Part shown: positions 1 through 11,000 of the stretch, one piece after another
How positions within the stretch are numbered: the first letter of the stretch is position 1
Layout of the letters: the number at the start of each line of letters is the position of its first letter
Source: Moringa oleifera
Lineage: Eukaryota > Streptophyta > Magnoliopsida > Brassicales > Moringaceae
DNA length: 64,000 nt
Direction of reading: 5' to 3'
Assembly: GCA_021397835.1 (NCBI GenBank)
Contig: JAJFZO010000645.1
Span: 1,240,001-1,304,000 of the forward strand
Program-made: the position numbers and the translations under genes
The notes under the pieces: generated by a model
The model's input: the letters and a program-made list of their open reading frames with translations, nothing else
Database searches by the model: none
What the model was told of the DNA's origin: nothing

Positions 1-1122
1 AGAAGATATCCAATGGGTTTAGATTGAGTGTGTTGGGCGGTTTGAATATTGGAGCTCCAGTTAGCGGGGTAGAGAGAATAGGTCGAACAAGCCCAAGTTA
101 GGCCAACAAAATGGTTTAAGAAATTGCCCAACTTAAATTTTGTGAAGATAGGTAATTTCGACTCGAGAGGGAGGCTTTTGGGTTCGATAGATCTGATTCC
201 TAATCTTCGACTAGAGCCTTTCTCCGACTAGATTGACGACATCGACTTAACAAGGATGGTTAGAGATGTTATTTCGAAACTGTTGAAGAGAAACGTTAAT
301 GAATTCAGTGCTTGTGGAGAAGATAAGATGAGTTCGCGTTGCCGTTTAGATTCGAACCTCGACCTAAGGTAGGAAAGTTGTAGAATGAGAAGAGAAAACA
401 GTAGGAGAGCCGACAAGTAAGGTGAAGACTCTGGGTCTGTTGATCGGAGTGTGGTATTAAAGACGTTGGGAGGTGAGTGATTCCCAGGGGAAGGAAAATG
501 AAGATAATAGAAAATGGGGGTAAGGAGGTTGGCTATTTGGGGACTGGTGTTAGAGACAAAGGGAAAGGGATCTTGATGATGACACTAGAGGGGGGTAAGT
601 AATGGATACTGCCTGAGAATGTAGTAAGGTTATTGAAGGGATAGTGGAGAATACTGAAACACAAATAGTCATAAAAGATTCTTTTGCAGAGAGGTTGGCC
701 CTCGAGATGCAGATCAACAAGGATGGATCAATAATAGAAGCAGAAGTATTGTAGAGCCTTAAGGTATTGACAAAAAATTTGTATGGATTAATGAATTTGC
801 AGAATGATGGGAATGTGGGGCGAATAGCGCACGAGTGGCAATTGGCAGAATCAGATATGAAAAAAGTTAGTAAAATAGTGGGAGTTTTTTTTGTAGGATT
901 TGAAGAACTTGTTTTTAGGTTGTTTAATGAGATTGAAAGAAAAAAGTGGGAGAAACATGAAAATCAGTCCAGTAAGAGCGCTTTTAGCAAGAAAGGAAAA
1001 AGGACAACAAGGAATTGAAACGTTTGAAATTTTCAATCAATTATGAGAAGTGAGGGAAAGTTGCAGGATGTAAGGATGGAAAATAAAGTGGAGAGGGAGT
1101 GGAGAAGGAATATGTGATCACA

Positions 1123-1860
1123 ATGCATAGAATTCTTTTTTGGAATGTTAGATGACTGAATGTGTTTGAGAATGAGGTGGTGGTCAAGCATGTATTGAAC
1201 AAGTGGGTGGTAGACGTATGCATTCAGGAGATGAAAATTGAAAATATGAATGAGAGGATAGTGAGAAGTGTGTGGGGGGTAAAAGAGAGTGGAGTGGAAA
1301 ACTTTATCGGTTTTAAGGAATACATGTAGTGCACTTATAATGTGAAATGAAAAATTAGGTAGATGTTTTGAGCATTGGGTAAGAGTGGAATTTATCTCAT
1401 GTTTTTTCAAATGAAAGAGGATAGGTTTGAGTGGTTTTTCATAGGAGTATATAGTAGTAGCATGATGGAGTGGTGGACCAAGTTATGAGAAGAGTTAAGA
1501 AAGTGTAGAAGACGATGGAATAGACCTTGGATGGTAGGAAGAGATTTCACATGGTGTTATATGTACATGAAGAATTCGAAAATGGGAGAGGTGAAGCGAG
1601 TTCTTACGAGTTCTTAAACATGGTATCAGAGCTTTAAGTGATGGATTAACCAATTTTTAGGAGTGACTTTATATAGTTTACTTTTTGGGAAAATCTAACT
1701 TCATCGAGAATTGATTGTTTCATTATAGCAAGCCAATGGGAAGATAAATTCCCTCAAACGAGTCAAAAACTCCTCTTTAAACTAACATCGAATCATAGTC
1801 CGGTTTTACTTGTAATAGATGGAATCATGTGGGGTTCCTTTCCATTTAGATTTTAGAATA
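1123..1860 (+). pseudogene. LINE-A endonuclease (APE/EEP-type) remnant
   Basis: The frame opens with MHRILFWNVR, matching the family start motif that carries the catalytic Asn, followed by CIQEMK where plant LINEs usually have CLQETK (catalytic Glu). Further on are RPWMVGRDFTW (family PW..GGDFN) and SRIDCFI, and a SNHSPVLL motif near 1780-1815 that corresponds to the terminal S-D-H signature with D changed to N. Stops interrupt the frame, for example right after WNVR, so it is not functional. Confidence 0.75.
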
Positions 1861-2249
1861 TATGGCTCAGGGTGGAAGGGTTGTGAGGTTATTGTTAATA
1901 AGTGGTGGGAAGAAAAAAGGATCAATGGTCATGCGAGTTACGTAGTAGCATGTAAGCTCAAAATTTTGAAAAGCGGTGTAAGGAAGTGGAATAAAGAACA
2001 TTTTAGGAATATTAGAAGACGAAAGGAAGGTTATGGGGGGTTAGTGGAGGTGGAGGAGAAGGAAAAGCTTGGGTAGAGCTTGAATGAATTGAAAACTAAG
2101 AAAGTGACAATTTGTAAAAAGTTATGTATAATACTCAATATTGAAGAAATTTCTTAGAGGCAAACATCGAGGGATTTTTGGCTCAAGGAAAGAGATAAAA
2201 ATACTAGCATTTTTCACCTAATGACAAATATGCATAGAAGACATAACTT

Positions 2250-3490
2250 CATTAGTTTGATGGAATTTGATGGGGAAAAAGTGGAAGAGTAAGAAGAGTT
2301 GAAACGAAGGGTAATTGACTTTTACTTACAACTTTATAGCGAGCAATGGGAGAAAAGATCAACACTTGATAGGCTACAATTCGACATGATAGATAGTAAA
2401 CTCCAAGATCTATTAGAGAAATATTTTGAGGAGGAGGAGGAGGTTTATTGGGCACTTGTGTCTTGTAGCGGGGACAAAGCACTGACACTTTTTACCATGG
2501 TTTTTTCAAAGAAAATTGAAAAATTGTTAAGAAAAACATATTGAGATTGTTCAAGGAGTTTTATGACAGTGGCAAGTTTGCATGTTCATTGAACTTAACT
2601 TTTTTGTTGATAATTTCTAAAAACATGAGGGCAACTAATTTAAGAGATTATCATCTGATTAACTTTATGGGGAAAATCTACGAGTTAATAGTGACAATCT
2701 TTGTGGAAAGGTTCAGTGAAGTGTTAACAAAAGTGATAAGTCCAAATTAGTATGCTTTCATGAGAATGAGGCAAATTTTTGAGGCGGCATTGATTGCAAA
2801 TGAAATAATTAATCATTAATTAAAGAAAGAGATAAAAGGAGTAATTTGTAAATTGGATATGAAAAACGCATATGGTCATATTGCTTGGGAGTTTGTCACA
2901 TATCTGTTGAAGAGGGTTGGGTGTGGCAAACAATGGCATAGATGAATCAAATGGTGTATTCCAACACCAATCTTTTCTACTTTGGTGAATGGGGTCTCTT
3001 TCAAGTTCTTTAAGTCATCTAGAGGACTTTGTTAAAGGGATCCATTGTCAGCATTTTTATTTGTGTTAGTAATGGAGCTCTTGATAGGATGCTTAGAATG
3101 GTGGCTCAGGAGGGGATCTGAGCGGGTTCAAGGTGGATAGATTGAGGTCGGAATTAAAGATAACTCATATTTTGTTCGTCGATGACAATTATTTTTGGAG
3201 CGAAGGAAGACCAATTGATCAACTTGTGTTTTATTAAGTTTCAAGGCGGTATCCGATTTGAAGGTTAACTTGAGGAAGAACAAATTTATCTCACTTGGTG
3301 ATGGAGTGGATAGAGAGAGACTTGCTAAGGTGTTGGGATGCAATTCGGGGAATCTTCCAATGAAATTCTTAGGGTTGCCCTTAGGAACCAAAGTTAAAGA
3401 AGTGATGTTATGGAATCGGGTGGTTAAGAGATTTGAAAAGAGGCTAATGAGATGGAAAAGTAGATACTTCTCTAAGGGGGGAGACTAACA
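2250..3490 (+). pseudogene. LINE-A reverse transcriptase remnant
   Basis: Fragments of a non-LTR reverse transcriptase in several frames. The catalytic box reads LFVDDNYFW near 3171-3200, where plant L1 elements have LFADDT. Downstream is the thumb-region stretch around FLGLPLGTK (about 3370-3400), very typical of plant LINEs, followed by a region like W..VV.RFEKRL..WK. Multiple stops and shifts make it inactive. Confidence 0.8.
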
Positions 3491-3659
3491 CTCATTAGAA
3501 GTGCTTTCTCAAGTGTTTTGGTTTATTATATGTCGTTATTTTTGATGCTTATGATGGTAACAAAGAAGTTGGAGCAAGTATAAATATGATTCTTATGGAA
3601 AGCTTAGGGAATCAGTTCCAGTAACACCTTATTAACTGGGAGATCGTAAGATAATCAGT

Positions 3660-4743
3660 AATGAATGTTGGTTTTGGGATTAAACCTTCTAGGCGTGTTT
3701 AATAAGGCTTACAGATGGTTATGGAGGTTCATGATGGAAAAAGAAAATTTATGGAGGAGGATGGTGACGGTGAAATATGGAGTGATGGAAAGGGGGTGGG
3801 TTATGACAATGGGAAGGAAAAGCTATGGAACTGGGGTGTGGAAAGCTAGTAAAAAAGTATGAGATATGGTCAAACCATATGTAAGGTTCAAAATTGGGTT
3901 GCGCAACAATATTAAATTTTGGTATGATTTATGGTGTGGTGATCAACTGCTTAAGGAGGCGTCTTGGCACATATCAACTTATTTGTAATAAGAAAGCTTG
4001 GGTAAGTGGGTACCTATCTCCTCATAAGAGTGATGTGACATGGGAGATAGTATTTAGAAGGGAATGTGCAAGATTGGGAAGTAGGGTTGGTAAGGTAGTT
4101 TTTAGAGCGTATCTATAGTATTAAACCAAAATTGAACAATGAAGACGGTCTTCTTTTTTCTTGGGGGGAGGGTAAAGAAGGAAAAACTTTGGTCAAGTTC
4201 TTTAAGATAATCGCTTATGTTCAAGAAGGATAAGTGATGGATTAAATACCTTGGCAACTAATTTGGGAAGCTTCTCCAAAGGTGGTATTTTTTGCATGGG
4301 AAGTTGCTTGGGACAAACCTTTAATCCTTGACAATTTGCAGAAAAGGGGATTCATTCTTTCAAATAGGTGTTTCTTATGCAAAGAGTAAGTAGAAATTAT
4401 GGATCATGTAATGCTTTGGTTTAGGTGGTCTAGAGAATTTTGGGAGAGTGCGTTGACTTTGTTGGGGCAAGCTTGGGTGATGTCGAGTATGGTGGCAGCA
4501 CAATTAAAGGTGTGGGCAGGTATAAGGGTTGCTGGGGTGAAGAAAAAGGCTATTGAATTGATCTCGCTTCTTAACATATGGTTATTGTGGGGAGAGAGAA
4601 ACAGGAGAGCTTTTGAAGGGGTAGAAGCATCTTTTATTGTGTCGAAGAATAAATGGATTCATGTACGTAAATTGTGGGTAAGAGGGGATTTTTTTGTAAA
4701 TGAGGACTTTATAAAGTTAATACATGTCCTCACTCTTAGATAG
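3660..4743 (+). pseudogene. LINE-A C-terminal zinc-binding (zf-RVT) region
   Basis: The 4230-4440 stretch reads, with breaks, WQLIWEASPKVVFFAWEVAW, then RGFILSNRCFLCKE and MDHVMLWF. This fits the zf-RVT Cys-Cys-His pattern of plant LINE reverse transcriptases. The frame at 4399-4743 continues with W..RNRRAFEG and an end beginning FIKLIHVL. The same tail appears in the other LINE fragments here and can be used to align them. Confidence 0.75.
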
Positions 4744-4876
4744 GATTTTACTTTTTGTATATGGGTGACACCTCCTTGGTCCCTAATAGTTAATGTAATG
4801 CTAACTTTGTTTTTGATTAAAAAAAAAAAAAAGAAATCCATATGAGTGAATGAGTGATGCAACCTAAAGGAGTGGG

Positions 4877-6120
4877 TGTTATCTGTCTAAAGAGAGTAGC
4901 CAAAGGCCTAAAAGACCAAAGTTTGGCTAGAAAGTAAATTGTAAGTTTTCAATAAGTTAGGATTATTTATGCAATCTTTATTTGTTATTAGAGTTTAATA
5001 GGTTTTTACTACACGAATTGAGTAAATGAGTACTTATCTCCACACAGGGGGAGGTAACATGGGTGATTGCATTTAGAAAAAATGCATGGGATTGGGAGTT
5101 GAGGTTGTTTTGGCAATTTCTAGAGTAGATCCACAACTTTAAATCAAAATTGAGCCCTAAAGATAAGGCTTTTTGGAGGGGAGAGAAAGAAGGAAAATTT
5201 TTAGTAGAAGTCTATTTTCAAGAAGGTTGTTGCCTCTTAAAGAGGGGAGGTGATAAATCAGATACCTTGGAATTTAATTTGGAGGGTAAAGCACCTCGTA
5301 AGTGGTTATTTTTTTTAACATGGGAGGTGGTTTGAGGTAAACTTTTGACCTTTCATAATTTACAGAAAAAGAGATTTTCATAGTTTTTGTAAAAAATAAG
5401 CAAAAACTATGAATCATATGATGCTTTGGTGTAAATGTCTAGAGATTTTTGGGAAGATGTATTGGTTTTGTTGGGGCAAGCTTGGGTGACATCGAGATTG
5501 CTGATAGCAAACTTGAGGGCTTGGGGTTGCATTAGGCTAGTTGCGGTTAAGAAAAAGCTATTATGTTGATTTCGCTTCTCATTTCTTGGCTTTTGTGGTT
5601 TGGCGGGGGTGGGGGGGGGGGAGATGAAATAAGAGGGCTTTTGAAAGGATAGAAATGAACTTTAAGGTGCAGATGGGGATTCTTTTGTAAATCAGGAGGA
5701 CCTTGTAGAGTTCATAGATGTCTACACTTCGAGATAGGATCTAACTCACGTTATGTACATGAGCGGCATCCTTTTGGTTCCTTATAGCTAATATAAAGTT
5801 AACTTTGTTTCTGATAAAAAAAAATAGTTTTTACTATTAGGGTTCCATTATGATTTCCCTATTAGTTCCATTTGGATTTTGTTATTATAGTTTCATTAGG
5901 ATTTTGCTATCGGAGTTTTGTTGGGATTTTTTCTATTGGAGTTTCATTAAGATTTCATTATGTTTTCTTTAAATAGGTTGTAAGCCTCCTTAAAAGGGAA
6001 ATTAGAGGAATTTATAAAGTTGAGAATTTTCTCATTCTTTTCACTTTCTCAGTATTCTTGGGAATCAATGAGCTAGTGTTTTGTACCTTTCTCTCCTGTT
6101 TATCACGCCATGTTGCATCA
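4877..6120 (+). repeat. 5' LTR, interrupted by LINE-B
   Basis: Matches the copy at 6731-7088. Shared blocks include aaaggcctaaaa, gcaatctttatttgttatta, tagggttcc and cagtattcttgggaatcaa. LINE-B splits it at 5002-5011/5827-5836. After the LINE is removed it is about 60 bp longer than its partner, mainly because a degenerate ~20-bp unit of the type tttcattaggattttgctat is present in more copies (about 5840-5960). Confidence 0.75.
5012..5826 (+). mobile_element. LINE-B, 5'-truncated LINE fragment inserted in an LTR
   Basis: About 815 bp from the 3' end of the LINE-A family. It includes a zf-RVT-region peptide at 5150-5335 (SPKDKAFWRGEKEGKFLVEV, then APRKWLFFLTWEVV) and ends in gataaaaaaaaata. 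It is flanked by the 10-bp direct repeat gtttttacta at 5002-5011 and 5827-5836, which is one copy in the 3' LTR (tttttactattagggttcc). Severe 5' truncation, an A-rich tail and a target-site duplication are the marks of LINE integration. Confidence 0.85.
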
Positions 6121-6123
6121 GAT

Positions 6124-6135
6124 TGGTAACAGAGC
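6124..6135 (+). promoter_or_regulatory. Primer-binding site of the gypsy-derived element
   Basis: tggtaacagagc lies 3 bases after the LTR end. It matches 11 of 12 positions of the consensus tggtatcagagc, which is complementary to the 3' end of initiator Met-tRNA and primes reverse transcription in many plant LTR elements. Confidence 0.75.
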
Positions 6136-6420
6136 GAGAACATTCATGCGTCATGCCACCAAGGAGACATTTGAATGATGCCTAGATGGACGTGGGTTTC
6201 AACAAATGAGATTGCTTAACTTCTTTAACAAGTTGAGTTATTGACTTAATTGTTGGCTGCTCTTCAACAACGTGAGATTGCACAACTTCATCAACAAGTC
6301 GAGTTGTGGACTCCATAGTTAGTTGCCCTTCAACAACATCAGCCATAACGTGAACTAGATTTTACTAGTGAGGATGCCAACCCTCATGTTAATTTTTTTG
6401 CTGCTTCTGGTAATTCCAAC

Positions 6421-6640
6421 ATGTGCAAATGCTGGAGTTTGGGTTCAAGGTTTGACAACTCGAAGTTTCATGGTGAATTAAAGGCAGATAAATTTATGGA
6501 TTGGCACAATGTTGTGGCGGAATTTTTAGACTTTAAGGAGATTCCACAAGTAAGGCATGTTCAATTGATCACCACTAGATTAAGGGGTAAGACATGCATG
6601 GTAGCAACAAACAAGAGCGACTAGAGACTAAATTGGAAAG
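6421..6640 (+). pseudogene. gag N-terminal fragment, Ty3/gypsy type
   Basis: The frame reads KFHGELKADKFMDWHNVV, then FLDFKEIPQVRHVQLITTRL. This fits the start of gypsy gag (F.G.L..DEFLDWL..VE..F....VPE..KV.L...RL). It stops at 6624 and the expected ..W.. continuation is not seen. It is the only coding trace between the two LTRs. Confidence 0.6.
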
Positions 6641-6730
6641 GTGAAAGTCGCTTCACGGGAGAAGTTAAAAAAGATTTGACGTTGAATCTTCTCCTTCTTG
6701 TGGAGAATGATGAAGCTCAAAAAGATTGGA

Positions 6731-7088
6731 TATTATTGGCCCAAACATAGCAAACCAAAGGCCTAAAAAATCAATAGAAAAATTGCAAGTTTTCAATAAG
6801 TTAGTATTATTTTTGCAATCTTTATTTGTTATTAGAGGTTCATAGGGTTTTTACTATTAGGGTTCCGTTAAGATTTTGTTATTAGAGTTTCATTAGGATT
6901 TTGCTATTATAGCTTCATTAGAATTTCATTACAGTTTCTTTAAATATGGTTGTAAGTGTCCTTGAAAGGGAGATTAGAAGAATTTATGAATTTGGGAATT
7001 TTCCTGTTCTTTTCACTTTCTCAGTATTCTTGGGAATCAACGAGCTAGTGTTTTATGTCTTTTTCTCTTTTCGCTACACACTACATCA
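6731..7088 (+). repeat. 3' LTR of the gypsy-derived element
   Basis: Uninterrupted partner of the 4877-6120 repeat. It contains the pre-insertion form of the LINE-B target site (ggtttttactattagggttcc near 6848-6868), which shows that LINE-B entered only the other LTR. Confidence 0.75.
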
Positions 7089-8028
7089 TAAGGGACTCGC
7101 ATTTTATCTGATCCAGAAAGGCTGTGTTTCCTCTCATTCGTAGGCTTATGGAATTAGGATGGCTGACCACTAAAACCATTTCCTTTAAAGCACTTAAGAT
7201 CAACCTCAATCTCTTGAATAACTTTCAAAATCTTAGTATTTTAATGGTGAGAAAGAATTTGGTTAAACTACTTTCAGGGTTTTCAAGGCTGAAACTTTGA
7301 AGATTGTTTAGAATTTGTAACTACACATAGATATAAGTTCAATTTATCAGATAAAAATCTTTTTTTCACAATTCTATTGATTCCCCTGCACCTACCTGAA
7401 ATAACCTAAATATGCCGTCAAAACCTCTTAAAGATGTTTAGAACATGAAGGCGGAAATGATATGTGGGGATGGAATTAAAGATTTAAATACACAGACTTG
7501 AATTCTATTATGTAGATAAGTTATTATGTTGATTGATATTGTCCTAACGACTTGAAAAGGCTTCTAGATTTCGTTGGACTGGGCAGTTTCAAGTTAAAAC
7601 CTAATGCTCTTAATAAAAGCTATCTTTTGCAGTATCGTTGGGGCAATAGATTTTTATATTAGTGTTTTGTGGTTTTCTTAGAATAATTCATCGTACAATG
7701 TGTTTTGGTTTATTTTCTAATTAGTATTACAAATCAAGATTTGTTAAGATCCGGTACATTTGGGAAAGAGTAAAGATACTCCAAAAAAATGTGAAAATAT
7801 ATGTATAGATGGGCCCTTGCAAGTTGTTTTTTTTTTTTTTTTTTGTGGGCGGGGGGGGGGGGGTGTGAAGGGGGAATGCAAACTTAGTAATGCCTTCTAA
7901 TGTTTTTAAGTGCCTGGAATTCAATGCCAAAAAGCTACCTGTCTTATATTGTGTTTTCAATTTAGAATTTTGGCATGCTAGGTGCATTGTGAAGTCGTCA
8001 CTGCTGACTCACATTTTATTCGATGCAG
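7089..8028 (+). other. Probable intron sequence upstream of the first visible SNF2 exon
   Basis: No coding exon recognised. A pair of homopolymer tracts sits at 7821-7863: about 18 T, then gtgggc, then about 13 G. The SNF2 segment that should precede motif I (the KPYQL..V.FL region) is not present here, so the preceding exon lies left of the window or is missing. Confidence 0.5.
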
Positions 8029-8069
8029 CCATACTAGCAGATGAGATGGGTCTTGGGAAGACTATTCAG
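8029..8069 (+). CDS. CHR19: SNF2 exon with motif I (Walker A)
   Basis: Begins after acceptor gatgcag in phase 1, so the missing exon must end with one base of a codon. Encodes [17 protein letters not shown] is the ATP-binding loop. Donor gtgaat follows. Confidence 0.93.
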
Positions 8070-11000
8070 GTGAATTTTATCTACATCTTTCTTGGCCACA
8101 ATGTTTAAATTATTGTTGATCTCAGTTTTCTGTCATACTAAAATTGCTTTGTTCTGACAGGCTATTACATACTTAACAATGTTGAAACACTTGAACAATG
8201 ACCCTGGTCCTCATTTAATTGTATGTCCTGCCTCTCTCTTGGAAAACTGGGAAAGAGAACTTAAAAGGTGGTGTCCCTCATTCTCTGTACTCCAGTATCA
8301 TGGGGCTGGGAGAGCAGCCTATTCAAATGAATTGGGCTCACTTGCCAAAGCTGGATTGCCCCCTCCATTTAATGTGCTTCTTGTGTGTTACTCACTTTTT
8401 GAAAGACATGGGTATGCTTTATTTTGACTGGGTTTGTCATGTTGTTTCTGTCTCTTCGAAACTTAGTGTTTGTCATTGATAATTGTTGATGGTCTTGACA
8501 GTGGGCAGCAGAAGGATGATCGCAAAATGCTGAAACGTTGGCATTGGAGCTGTGTGTTGATGGATGAGGCCCATGCTTTGAAGGATAAAAATAGTTATAG
8601 GTGGAAAAACCTCATGTCTGTTGCTAGAAATGCGAACCAGCGTCTAATGTTGACAGGAACACCTCTACAAAATGATTTGCGTGTACTATTAGCATTTCTT
8701 TCTATTCTGTCTCTGTCTTTTTATTTTAAAAAAAATTTAGAAGTGACTTTGGTTGATATTAATTCTTATGAAACTAAGGCTCCAGTGGGACCACTACATC
8801 AGATAATGCTTCTAAGTATGTCATGCATATGGACATAAAGCCAGCTACATCCTTGTGTGTGCCTGTGCATGCACATATACATTGGCCAGGGCCTTCTGCA
8901 ATTCATTCATGTTTTCAATTGATTGTTGGGTGATTTGCCTAATCTGCAGCAAGTTACTTGTGAGAAATGTAGACTAAGGAGTAAACTGTATCAATGGATT
9001 TGTGGACTTCTTTGTGATGGGGATAGCTGTGGTGTAATCTGTTTGTAGACTTTGCAAGTTAGACTTATGATTTCTTATCATTAAGTCTGGATGGGATAAG
9101 CAGGATTCTTGGAGATTACTAACGACATTAAAATAGACATTTTATATGATGCCTCTCTGCAATCTGAATAATACAGCTACTTTCTTGGGGTAGAGATAGA
9201 TGGCTTTTTGGGAGATTTCTGGGGGACTAGTTTGTGTGCCTTAGATAGCTCTTAGTTCAAATGACTTGATAAACTTTCATATATTTCATTACTGCTTCTA
9301 TTTTCTTGCTGAAGTGCTTAGTTACCTATTCTGCATCTGGCCACTTCCTCTTATAAGGTCGATACTTATTTAAATTAAAGGGGAGAGCAATTCAATAAGT
9401 TTCTCTATGTAAAGTTACTGGTTACTCAAAAACTGCATGTATGATATAAGTTTATAGAACTTATTTCTTTTTAAACCACTTGTGATATGGTCTCTTATAT
9501 ATGGGTTTTTACTGCAGGAACTATGGTCATTGTTGGAGTTCATGATGCCTGATATTTTCGCTACTGAGGATGTAGACTTGAAGAAGCTATTAAATGCAGA
9601 AGATGTAGAATTGATTGGGCGTATGAAGTCCATCTTAGGACCATTCATCCTGAGGCGTTTAAAATCTGATGTAATGCAACAACTTGTTCCGAAGATACAG
9701 CGGGTATGTTGGGTGCTCACTGCTTCTTTTAAGTTTCTAATTAGATGTTGAATTTCCTTTTCCTGTGCACATGCTATTTCTGTAGTCTAGAAGAGCTAAT
9801 AATGTTTCTTCAGGATGAGTATGTATTTGTGTACTCTAGAAGAGCTAATAATATTTCTTTAGGTTGAGTATGTAATTATGGAAAAGCAACAGGAAGAAGC
9901 TTACAGAGAGGCCATAGAAGAATATCGTGCTGCTTCACAAGCTCGTATTGCGAAGCTTTCGGGGACTGACTTGAATGGTGTTGCTGGTGTTCTTCCAAAG
10001 CGACAAATCTCAAACTATTTTATTCAGTTCCGAAAGGTTTTACATACTCATTTTAAGTTTACAATAAGTTCTTTTTATTTTGATTATGCTTCTCTTTTCT
10101 TCTCACATTCATTGCTTTTGTGATTATTCAAGATTGCAAACCATCCGTTACTGGTGAGGCGAATTTACAGTGACGAGGTCATAATTCGTTTTGCTAAAAG
10201 GTTACATCCAATTGGTGCATTTGGCTTTGAATGCACCTTGGACAAAGTTATTGAGGAACTTAAGAGTTACAATGACTTTTCTATTCACCAGGTAATTCTT
10301 CTGTTTCTAGATGAGCTGTCTTGTTGCTCGTGATAGACTATCATGTTTTTATTTGTGGAGTATACATGTGTTATTGGCTTATACTAGAACTTTTGATCCT
10401 TCTGTTATATGAGATCATAGATTTTTTGTTGTGACATGCACGAAAGATATTTCGCGTTCTTCGTTTATCTCAAGGTTACTATTTGTAGCGGTTCATTGGA
10501 TGCTTAGGCATTCAACTGGGTGATTTAGATACATTGTCAGGAGAAGATATGCATTGTTAATAATCCTATTAATCATTAGTGCATGAACTTTTGAGATTGT
10601 TCATGTCTAGTCTCTTTATATATGCATTGATGTTCCCACTTCTGTGATCCAAATTTACCTCCGGGTTACCATTTGTAGTGGTTCATTGGATGCTTAGGCA
10701 TTCAACTGGGTGATCTAGATACCTTATCAGGAGAAGATATACATTGTTAATAACTATATTAATCGTTAGCGGAAGCACTTTTGAGGTTGTTCGTGGCTAG
10801 TCTCTTGGTATACCCATTGATCTTGTTCCCATTTTTGTGATCCAAATTTCTGTACCTGTTGAGTTATTGCCCGATGTATCCATGATTTGCTAATTGAGAT
10901 AGATGAAAGATTGCTTCGAGTAGTATGGATTATTAACTTGTGGATGTGCATCCAAAGGCTAGGAAATGTTAATGCAGGTTTTTTTCATGGTTTGGATGTT

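Larger units (their letters stand above)
1..4832 (+). mobile_element. Decayed L1-type LINE retrotransposon (LINE-A)
   Basis: Non-LTR retrotransposon in plus orientation, broken by many stops and frameshifts. In order I can read an endonuclease domain (from about 1123), a reverse transcriptase with FVDD in place of the usual FADD (about 3171-3200), and the C-terminal zinc-binding/RNase H-like region common in plant LINEs (about 4230-4740). It ends in an A-tract at 4819-4832 after a 3' tail that recurs in the other LINE copies of this window. The charged peptide frame at 767-1018, just before the endonuclease, may be the end of ORF1. The 5' end is at or beyond the window edge, so full length is unknown. 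It probably lies in an intron upstream of the first visible SNF2 exon. Confidence 0.85.
4877..7088 (+). mobile_element. Short gypsy-derived LTR element, internally deleted
   Basis: Two direct repeats flank an internal region of only about 610 bp: a 5' LTR (about 4877-6120, split by a LINE) and a 3' LTR (about 6731-7088). Both end in the pattern ..catca, and a primer-binding site follows the first one after 3 bases. The internal region keeps only a piece of gag and no pol, so any transposition would have needed enzymes from another element. I could not find a convincing 5-bp duplication outside the LTRs, so the outer limits are approximate. Confidence 0.7.

Noticed and set aside
1033..1410. 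125-codon minus-strand frame as a gene
   Set aside because: It is the antisense of the LINE-A endonuclease region and has no features of its own.
4865..7093. Target-site duplication (aagg-type) around the gypsy-derived element
   Set aside because: taaagg before and taagg after are offset from the apparent LTR ends and are too short and inexact to claim.
7890..8108. Open frame starting with Met at 7890 as the gene start
   Set aside because: The part before 8029 shows no similarity to the family, and the acceptor gatgcag just before [12 protein letters not shown] explains the frame better.
8670..8690. SNF2 exon donor at 8681 (gcgtgt)
   Set aside because: Using this GT leaves a one-base phase that does not join the next exon. 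The overlapping GT at 8683 restores [12 protein letters not shown].
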